Assembly (NCBI GenBank): GCA_036897095.1
Contig: JAYMSP010001701.1
Span: 1 to 29,558 of the forward strand
Source: Plantago elongata
Lineage: Eukaryota; Streptophyta; Magnoliopsida; Lamiales; Plantaginaceae
Direction of reading: 5' to 3'
DNA length: 29,558 nt
Shown here: positions 21,825 to 29,558 of the stretch, piece after piece
Numbering within the stretch: the stretch's first letter is position 1
How the letters are laid out: each line of letters begins with the position of its first letter
Translations under genes and position numbers: made by a program
The notes under the pieces: generated by a model
What the model saw: only the letters and a program-made list of their open reading frames with translations
Told to the model about the DNA's origin: nothing
Database searches by the model: none

Positions 21825-22085
21825 GGGGCTGATTGGCATGCGACTTAAATGTCCCGATTTAAATGTCTGAATAGTGATCGGAATTGTAGTGGGATTGTTA
21901 AAATTGTGTTTGGTATATAATTGTAATTGAATAGGGTATTATAAGTTTGTTATATAGGTTGAGAAAAATGTTGCTACTGTAAAACCATTTCAATATTCGA
22001 CATTTAAATGTTTGTTATAAAGCCATAACAAACACAAAATCCTCAAGTAGCATCCAAATGGGCATTTGGATGCTACTCCAATCAG
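21825..22085 (+). mobile_element. MITE (GGGGCTGATTGGCATGC family) nested in Stowaway copy 3
   Basis: The element begins GGGGCTGATTGGCATGCGAC and ends GCTACTCCAATCAG, with CTGATTGG inverted termini. It is a full-length relative of the element in the expansin intron (14704-14980). Near its right end is a perfect 13-bp hairpin (22047-22076) with a GGGC loop. It interrupts an older Stowaway-like element, so it inserted later. No target-site duplication is clear. Confidence 0.8.
22047..22076 (+). repeat. perfect 13-bp hairpin, subterminal in MITE
   Basis: GTAGCATCCAAAT and its exact complement ATTTGGATGCTAC flank GGGC. The sister MITE in the expansin intron has direct copies of the ATGCCCATTTAGAT block at the same place instead of this perfect hairpin. 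Confidence 0.85.
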
Positions 22086-22568
22086 TTGTTTTCATTATTA
22101 ATGAAACGAAATGAGTGGTTGGTAATTCACTTCCCCACCAATTAATAGATTAGACGTCGAATCACTTAGTCGTTTCAAAACTAAAAAAAAAATGTAATGG
22201 ATTTTTAAACTCAATTGTACATATAGAATGGGCTCAAATTGTAAAGTAAGGGTGAAATACAATAAAATAACAGACATTAGCAAATACTAGCATGTTTGTG
22301 GAGGAAAGCCGAACCTAGGGTTACAACTTATATATGTTCAATGTACATCGAAGTTTAATTTAGTCACGTTATCAAACGAGCCTCAACATATGCACATCGA
22401 AACTCCGACTCTCTTCATCCGACCTCAAGTAAACTATAGTTAAAGTTGAATGTAGAAAACGAACATGGCACAGGGAACCATCCACACCAAGACAACGTAT
22501 TGCCTAGGATGTTGTAACAAGTTACTTGGATCTAGAAATTGTGGTGTTGGTTAGTTATAGAATAATAA

Positions 22569-22677
22569 GAGACCGATTGATATATAATTTGATTGGTATT
22601 TTACAAGTGAAATTAATTCTTTTATAAAATATTTAATTTAATTGGGGAGAAGTTAAATCCGACGGTATAACAAACAA
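22569..22677 (+). mobile_element. ~115-bp MITE, copy 2
   Basis: The left end GACCGATTGATATATAATTT and the right end GGTATAACAAACA match those of the copies at 892 and 25384; the interior is more diverged (GTGAAATTAATTCTTTTAT). Degenerate inverted ends are present. Exact boundaries are uncertain by a few bases. Confidence 0.55.
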
Positions 22678-25383
22678 TTTTTAATAAATTGAAATATGAT
22701 GTGAGGTAACCTTTTTTTGACACACATTGGTTATGAGCGCCACATATTGAAAGTGACATCAACGAGGCTGAGAGGCGCCACATGCATACAATCTGTGTGC
22801 ACATGCATCCCCTGTTTTGCCATTTCGTTTTCTTGTTTCTTACTTTCTGTGTTGTCACTTCATTTTTCCGTTTTGTATTTTTCTTCCGATTCTGCATTTA
22901 TCAAAATTTCCTTGATTCCGTATCTTGGGATCTCCAAAATACATAATGCAAATATAACCGGAATTTTGAATGCAAATTCTAGTTGAGTTTCGAGTTAAAA
23001 TTTATAACCAAACAAATGAAATATTTTTCGTATTTTATGTACATTAAGCTTATTAAATTTGAAATATACATGTACTACAATACTTGTAATTTAATGTTAA
23101 ATGCGTATTTTAAATATACAATCTCTAATTAATATTTACACAATTTAAATTTTCACCTCACAAAATGTGTTTGTTTTTGGTAGTATAAGATAAATACTAT
23201 CAACTCTAATTATCATAGTAAAAAATTGTCAATTCAATCATAAATATATTAGAGACACTTGTTCTTATCAATTGTCAAGTAACACATGAGTGACATTAAC
23301 CAGGAAACATGCCTCCATTAGATTAATAATGGTTAAATCAAGAAAAAACAAAGTTCGAAGGAGCCTAAGAAAAGGCTCAGAGTAAAAGTTAACGCCATTT
23401 TCAAACATAATCGAAGTATTTTCTCCACCTCCATCAGGCAATTTACTACACTCCCTACTGCTGCAAATTCAAAATGTATTGGACACAAGTCACACAACCA
23501 TTAACCGTCCGAACCGGAAGAAATTTAAAACGAATCCAACCTACATAAATCAAGGTCGCTCTAGTTCCTTGTGTTGCGACTTGAAAAAAACTTAAAGAGA
23601 TAATCGCGCATCCCTCATCAGTCCACAATATTAATATTACGGAGTCCGGACCACCCAAAAAATCCAATACTTGATCATTCATCACCACTACGGCACTAGC
23701 CGCACTACCCCCCATGAACCATCTTTTACTGTTTCGAATTTGAAGGAGCCAAAATCGGACTCAGAAATTTGTACAAGAAAGAGAGGGAAATTACAGTTAT
23801 CTCTTTCAGGTTATGTCATTTTCAGTTGTTGGGTCCATTTGGATTCTACTGAAAAAGAAGTAAGATCTGCTGCGTGACCCTGTCTTTAATTACACTTCTG
23901 TTTTCCATTTTTTGGCAAACCTAATTGCTTTCTCATAATTCCTTGGCATAATTTCAATTGATGATTGATCAACGGTTGGAGAATAAGGAGAACAATCTTA
24001 AAGAACTAATGGGGAAAATTACTATTTCATCAACGTAACGAACCCTTAATAATCGTTCGTGTTTAACTACAAACATAATTTGAGTCATTTTCAGACATGT
24101 TGGCTAGTAGTATGTGATGCTACATTATCGTTATCTTATCTCTAGCTAATATACAGAATGGACCGATACAATTCCCTCAGAAATCTTTCAATTTCAAATT
24201 GTAGTGAGAGCTTTTTCTAATCCTAGGAGAATTTGGACGTCAGAAGAAAGGTATATTTGGTTGCATAATCTTTTCATTTTCTTACTACATACGACTATAC
24301 AACTTTAACGGTCAGACGTAGCAACTAACTTATCTTGTCTTGTGGTCCAAATTTGATCATGTTGTTCTCCTTTTCCCGTAGAATATTTCCCTTCAGGAAA
24401 TACTTTTAGCAGGATATATTATATTGTGGGTTGGAAGTGGTGCATTAAACCTCAGCCGTTGTATTACTTATTATGTCGCATATATAACGTATACATTAAT
24501 CATTTTTAATCGTTTTATAAAAAATTTAATATTATTAAAATAAATAATTACACACACTCAATAAATAATGAACGGCATCAACTTTAAAAATTAAATTATA
24601 TTAAATTTAACGTTCGATATATAATGTATCAAGTCATATGATATTATAATGTATACACGGAGTGAGCATTGAATTGAATGAATATGTGCTTTTCTTCTGG
24701 ATTCTGATATCTGAAGTCTGAACCACTGATATAAGGTTTTCTTGGGCATATAAATTTTCTTGTACTTAATTTGTTTTGGTTCTGCGATGATATATGCTTT
24801 GATTCTCTGTGGCTGTAACTAAATGCCAAGGGCAACATCAAATATTCATGAACAACTCATTTTGACTTGTGAAACTTGCATTTATTCATTCATTGTATTT
24901 CGAAAAGAAAACCCACCAACTTGATTTGGTGATAATGTTATCTTGATTTGTTATGGAGTGTTGTTCAACTTTCAAGCAAGAGGTCTCCTACCTTTGCCAA
25001 GAGTTCAAAATTAACAGTTGATTTGAGTTGAGAGGATATAACCAATAATTGAATTAACTATGTAAATAGAAATACGAACAAATAATAAAATATACGAAAA
25101 TTCTAAATCTATTATCATTGTATAATTAGTCACTAAAAGGTCATCCGCTCGTTGACAAGGTCCAAATTGAGATCAAGGACCCCAATAGTATTATCGATCC
25201 AAGCACCATAGTCCTAACTCCTATATATAATACGATTATCAGATATATTGTAATATTTGAACCATAAGTTAGTTTTAAATTTCTCAGAGTCTAATTCATG
25301 GTATGAAACCAATTACTGTATATTCCAAATCAATACATGCGACCTGTGTTTTCTGAATTTAGCAAAGTGGATATAATAATATT
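22678..25383. other. intergenic, no supportable gene
   Basis: AT-rich DNA without a recognisable gene. The longest protein-like open frame is on the minus strand at 23455-23715 (86 codons from an ATG, GC-richer than average, no identifiable domain); I do not annotate it as a gene. No repeats or RNA genes were recognised. Confidence 0.45.
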
Positions 25384-25497
25384 GGGACTGATTGATATAG
25401 AATTTGAGTGGCCTTTTTTCAACTGAAATTGAAATTTTTATGTATGAAATGTTCGATTTAAGTGGAGAGATGGTCACTCGGTATAACAAACAGGTCC
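25384..25497 (+). mobile_element. ~115-bp MITE, copy 3
   Basis: The left end is GGGACTGATTGATATAGAAT and the right end, inverted, GGACCTGTTTGTTATACCGA; the first 16 positions agree at about 12. The whole element aligns with 892-1007. This is the best-preserved copy and shows that the termini share GGGACTGATTGA with the larger MITE family at 14704 and 21825. Confidence 0.7.
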
Positions 25498-25986
25498 ATA
25501 GTCACTTTTAAAAGTTCAAATATGTACAACTCTGCTAAATTAGATCAACTCTAAATATCTTCAGGTATCCAGGACATTGAGAACGTCCACTTGATGCTAC
25601 TAGTAGTAATATTCAACAGTGTTGTTAATGCTAAACCGAATATATAGCTTAGCAAGCATATAAGTAATTAGATTACCGGGATCACGCTTAAAGTTAATTG
25701 TATAGGTTTAAGCAATTGACCGCATTGGTTTAGACAAAACAATTGTATGCGGTACTTAATTTGGTTCTCTTTAATCAATTCTAATTGCTACTAGACGACA
25801 ACAACATAATTTAACATGTGTATGAAGTATTAGCATTTATTGATTATCATTGACTAATTAAGCAATAAAAGTCAAACAATTAATGAGAAATTTGACCCAC
25901 TCGATCTCCTTGGGCTCATACATTATCAATCCACGACAAACAATTCATAGTCATTTCTCACTTCTAAAGTACATGACATACCGACG

Positions 25987-26292
25987 GATGGTTTGGTATA
26001 AAATTGTAGTTGATCCATTTAAATATTAAAAATTTAATAAATAATAAATTAATTATAATTAAATTGTTAAAATTAATATTTAATATAGAATTATAATTAT
26101 ACAATTGTAGGTTAGTTATATAGATTATGTAAGAAGATAATGATTGGTGTAAGTAAGATTTGATAGTTTAATTGGTTAATAATTAATTTTATTTTATTTT
26201 AATGAGATGATTGATTGTATTTAGTTGAAATTTATTTGGTAGTATAATTGTAGGATTGAAATAATTAGTTTGGAATTGTATAACAAACATTA
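25987..26292 (+). mobile_element. ~300-bp AT-rich MITE
   Basis: The left end GTTTGGTATAAAATTGTAG and the inverted right end GTTTGTTATACAATTCCAA form inverted repeats around a very AT-rich, non-coding interior. The GTTTG(G/T)TATA terminus resembles that of the smaller MITE family (GGTATAACAAAC inverted). Boundaries are approximate. Confidence 0.55.
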
Positions 26293-28093
26293 CCTAATTA
26301 ATTCTCAATTCAATTGTAATTCTACACCTAACAATCACTTAATCATCTACATTGTCATAATAGTATAGCTGCATTTTATTCATATGAGATTAAAATCGAT
26401 CATAGTACGTACCGTTGATTCGTACTATTAAGAAATTCATCTAGCACATTAGTAATATCTTCATCGCAAAAAAAATTCATATAAGAATTTTTAAGGATGA
26501 ATTAGTATAAAATTAGTGGGAAGTGGTGATGCCGTGCATTACCCTGGATGCGCCGCGAACGGTGGAAGTTTAGTATGGAAAAGTAAAAAAGATCGACAAT
26601 AATGACTGTTAGCGATCTTGGTTGCTCCCACTTTTTATCTTCCAGACCTAATTTAAGTACTAAGTACAGCTACTAACTAATTGATTAGTTTACCATCGTT
26701 AATTGCTTGCGTTGCTTTTCAGCTTCTCTCTCCACTAATCCCTTCTTAATTCATTAACAAGCCACTTTCGCACTATCATTAATTACTAAACGGTGGAAAT
26801 TCTATTAAACCAATAGTACTTCACCCGATTCATTACTATAGTAACGTCGATCTCATATTGCAAATAGAGTATTGTACTTCTTGCATTCTCGGTAGTTAAA
26901 CTTGAAAATGATACTCGAACTAATAAGATGTACGACGAACAATAACAAGAGGCACGGAAATGAAACATTTGAATCATTTTTTGGGGTTCGGAAATCAATC
27001 AGAAAGTAGTGGAGAAGTAACCTTATCACCTCAGAGCGCAGAAGGTAAGGTAAGGTAAGGTCTGGCCAATGTGATCACAATGTAACATGGGTGCGTAAAT
27101 TAAAGACTAGCTAGTAACATTTATTGGTCATAACTCTCAGTAGTTCGTAGTCCAGTGTTTTGAATTTATGTCGAGAAGAGGGGCAGAGATACATTTGTTC
27201 ACACTGACTCTAGTCTCTAGCTACAAAATTTTGAGTAGGACATCTAAAATATACATACAATCTCTCGTTCTGGTTTCAGGTCTTCATATGTGTGCGGCTC
27301 AAAAATTAATCTGCTAATGTTCTGCAATAACTCATTTCATATAGCAATGTCAGCATATTTGGATAGGATCATACGACCCTTACTGGTGCAGGTACCGCTA
27401 CAAGTACCGTATTCTCAAAATCTTTACTCTTGAGTTATAACATTGTTGCAAAATTATATTTAAAAAATATTTTATTTTATGCCGGATCATCATTCGGTGC
27501 ACCTACTACTCACAATGAGTGTGAGATCCATATGTAATGACACACCGATCTAATACTTTTTATGAATATTGGGTTTCAAAATGATACTTTAATTTTAAAA
27601 CTAACACTTTATTTAATATGATGTATCTGTCTCATGTGCAATACAAATATTGGAGTTGTTTGGTAACAAACTATACAAGGAAAAGAGAAGTACTAATCAT
27701 TATGCAGATCAAGAAGAATGTTGGTTGTAATGAAGCAATTTAGCACGCTTGCCATTTCTCTATTCAATCTGGCTATGGAATATTTATTTAAAATAAAGTG
27801 TATGGATTGGTAAACTAATCAATGGAATTTGGTAATTACAACTCTGCATGTCCATAAAAGAAGTGGAGAAATCATCACATCCGTGTGTGTGTGTATTGTG
27901 TTCGAAAATCGTAATCATGAATTGTTTAAACAAATGGCTTACCGTGTAAGAATAACAAAGATTAGCAATTAGGAGCTGGAACTAATTAAAAATTGGATGA
28001 GGAACTGAATATTACGATTATCATCATCATGCTCTTTGATCACCATTAATCAGGTATTCACATGATATTCCAAAATGAGTAGATAATGTATTA
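26293..28093. other. intergenic, no gene seen
   Basis: No supportable gene. There is an (AAGGT)n run at about 27043-27060 and a short (GT)6 run near 27883-27894. Other sequence is AT-rich and unassigned. Confidence 0.5.
27043..27060 (+). repeat. (GGTAA)n microsatellite
   Basis: AAGGTAAGGTAAGGTAAGGT shows about four pentamer units. It is a simple sequence repeat without other context. Confidence 0.7.
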
Positions 28094-28333
28094 CTCCCTT
28101 CCTCGGTCACACTAAAATAAAAATATTTTTTCATTTCTGACAAATTACAAAAATAAAATATAATTTTTTCATTTATAAACTTGACATTCACAGTACAATT
28201 CATGTTTAATCATATATTATTGGACTCATATATATTATTTTTTATTTTAAATTCATTCTTAATCACATATTACATGTTTTTTTATAAAAATATGAAAAAT
28301 TAATTTATTTCATTATAACATAATATGAGGGAG
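28094..28333 (+). mobile_element. Stowaway-like MITE, copy 4
   Basis: The left end CTCCCTTCCTCGGTCACACT after TA (28092-28093) and the right end ATAATATGAGGGAG before TA (28334-28335) are flanked by a TA target on both sides. The interior shares TTCACAGTACAA and TTCTTAATCACATAT with the copies at 11347 and 21638. It is 240 bp and non-coding. Confidence 0.82.
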
Positions 28334-28335
28334 TA

Positions 28336-29254
28336 AAAAGTTGCAATTTTGAAACAAATTTCTATATTGTAAACATACTTGATGAATGAAGCTGGAGAGC
28401 TAGCTAATTTCAACTTTAGCTTAATTTGGACTAAGAATGAGTTGCTCGCATTGATAGATGAACACACATATTTTGAAAAAAGATTAAAAAATTCATATAT
28501 TTTGAAAATTTAAAATAGATTATATTATCTTCGAATGAAATTTATTAAACTGAACTGAATAAAATAAAAATGAATTGATTAAAATGTAATATATATTAAA
28601 CATATAATCAAACGGAACTGAATTAAATGAAATTAAAATAAATTAAAACTGAGTGAGTTTTAAATGAAAATATGAAAACATTTTATTGTTATTTTACCAT
28701 GGTAAGCTTAATTTACTGCATGAATGACCCTAGTCTACTAAAGTATAGGATTGCATAAAGAATAAATTCCAATATGATAAGCACAATTACAACTAGCAAG
28801 GCTGCACATGGGCAGATGGACTCTCACCGGCCTGTTACGATAAGAAAGGGTCCATACAGGAGCCCATTTCCCCCTTTACAATGTAGCAATAGGATAACAG
28901 CCTAACTGCAAATATTCTTTCCTTTTTTTTTCTTTTAAACAACTGCATATATTCTTTGATGACAACAAAGTACACACAATTGAAAATCTTAATCAAGAGA
29001 CAACTTTTTGGAACCGTTTGCAATAATATTGATATCTTAGATAGTTTCTAAGCCGATGATTTTAAAGTTGGATCAAATGTATAAAGAAAAATCAACTTCA
29101 AACATTTTATAAATAGGTATGTACCTTCCTGTTGTAAAGGTACCTCATTTAGTAAAAGGGGAGTAATACTATAATATTCTATTGGTCATAAGTTAGATAT
29201 TGTTTGTGAATTTATGTGATGCATGACTTTCAAGTTTACTAAGTCCACCTTCAA
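28336..29254. other. intergenic, no gene seen
   Basis: AT-rich DNA with runs of GAATTAAATGAAATTAAAATA-like simple composition around 28550-28660. No gene or RNA recognised. Confidence 0.5.
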
Positions 29255-29325
29255 TGGTGGTGACGACGCGACAACGCGTTGTCGTCGTTTTTACTGCTGT
29301 AGTGACGCGTCGTTGCTACGTTATG
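29255..29325 (+). repeat. CpG-dense palindromic cluster
   Basis: CGACAACGCGTTGTCG (29269-29284) is a perfect 16-bp palindrome, extended by CGA/TCG with a 2-nt bulge. Further GACGCGTCGTTG-type sequence follows at about 29302-29316. This is the most CpG-dense point in an otherwise CpG-poor window and is followed at once by a very AT-rich tract, a pattern common at the ends of some plant DNA transposons. Identity unproven. Confidence 0.6.
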
Positions 29326-29349
29326 AATTTTTTTAATTTTTTTAATTTT

Positions 29350-29558
29350 TATTTAAATATTATTCATATTATAAGAGTGCTTAGATGTTTAAATTAATGA
29401 AATTATATTTTTTAAGTCATTTTATAATTTATTAGGATTTAAAATTAAAAAAAGAATATTTTTTTATTTCGCTAAAAACATATTTAATATATTATAATAG
29501 TGTTTAGAAGTCGAAATTAATAAAATTGAATTATTAGAGGTTGTTTTACAATTTTAAG
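29350..29558 (+). repeat. diverged ~123-bp tandem duplication, cut by window end
   Basis: The stretch with ATTATAAGAGTGCTTAGATG (from 29368) is repeated as ATTATAATAGTGTTTAGAAG (from 29491), followed in both by related AAATTAAT(G/A)AAATT blocks. It probably belongs to the same transposon body as the CpG-dense cluster just upstream. Confidence 0.5.

Larger units (their letters stand above)
21638..22115 (+). mobile_element. Stowaway-like MITE, copy 3, split by another MITE
   Basis: Left part 21638-21824 (starting CTCATCCATTTCGTTAAAA after TA) and right part 22086-22115 (ending AATGAAACGAAATGAG) have inverted ends and together make about 217 bp, like the copies at 11347 and 28094. The intact copy at 11347 reads AACTAAATTGTTTCATT across the point where this one is interrupted: AACTAA, then 261 foreign bases, then TTGTTTTCATT. 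Confidence 0.8.

Noticed and set aside
23455-23715. 86-codon minus-strand frame starting MGGSAASAVVVMNDQ
   Set aside because: It has an ATG and fair composition but no domain, signal, splice context or conserved motif, so there is not enough to call a gene.
1-29558. search for a CRISPR array, tRNA, rRNA, operon or bacterial insert
   Set aside because: No regularly spaced repeats, no tRNA cloverleaf or rRNA sequence recognised, and all real genes are typical plant nuclear genes.

Overview
This is nuclear DNA from a flowering plant, probably a eudicot. The genes have short GT-AG introns, the intergenic DNA is very AT-rich, and the families present are plant-specific: a Dof/CDF transcription factor, an alpha-expansin and an organellar mTERF protein. 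Small transposons of the 'TACTCCCTC...' Stowaway type and a Helitron relic are scattered between them. The species cannot be named from this window.

Layout. Bases 1-51 may hold the last codons of a plus-strand gene. A complete two-exon CYCLING DOF FACTOR-like gene lies on the plus strand (CDS 2971-4451) with ACGTG-core promoter motifs upstream. A single-exon mTERF gene, close to the chloroplast MTEF1/SOLDAT10 type, lies on the minus strand (9352-10182). A complete three-exon alpha-expansin lies on the minus strand (CDS 14089-15620) with a TATA-like box and a likely 5'UTR intron. The rest, about 85-90 percent of the window, has no gene I can support beyond a few exon-like fragments.

Mobile DNA. 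The stretch 19.3-22.7 kb is a patchwork of transposon relics. In order it holds a frameshifted Helitron helicase C-terminus followed by a recognisable Helitron 3' end (hairpin plus CTAG|T at 20078), a Stowaway-like MITE (20107-20330), a candidate Mutator-like element with a near-perfect 9-bp target duplication (20501-21333), a Stowaway-like MITE split by a second MITE (21638-22115, inner element 21825-22085), and one copy of a ~115-bp MITE. A sister copy of the inner MITE, in inverted orientation, sits inside intron 2 of the expansin gene (14704-14980) and accounts for much of that intron's length. The ~115-bp MITE has three copies in the window (892, 22569, 25384).

The three genes have no evident shared pathway: flowering/clock transcription, organelle gene expression and cell-wall loosening. 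I see no operon-like or cluster logic and no previously undescribed biochemical system. The most informative content is the transposon stratigraphy, the MITE in the expansin intron, and a few exon-like fragments of unknown origin.
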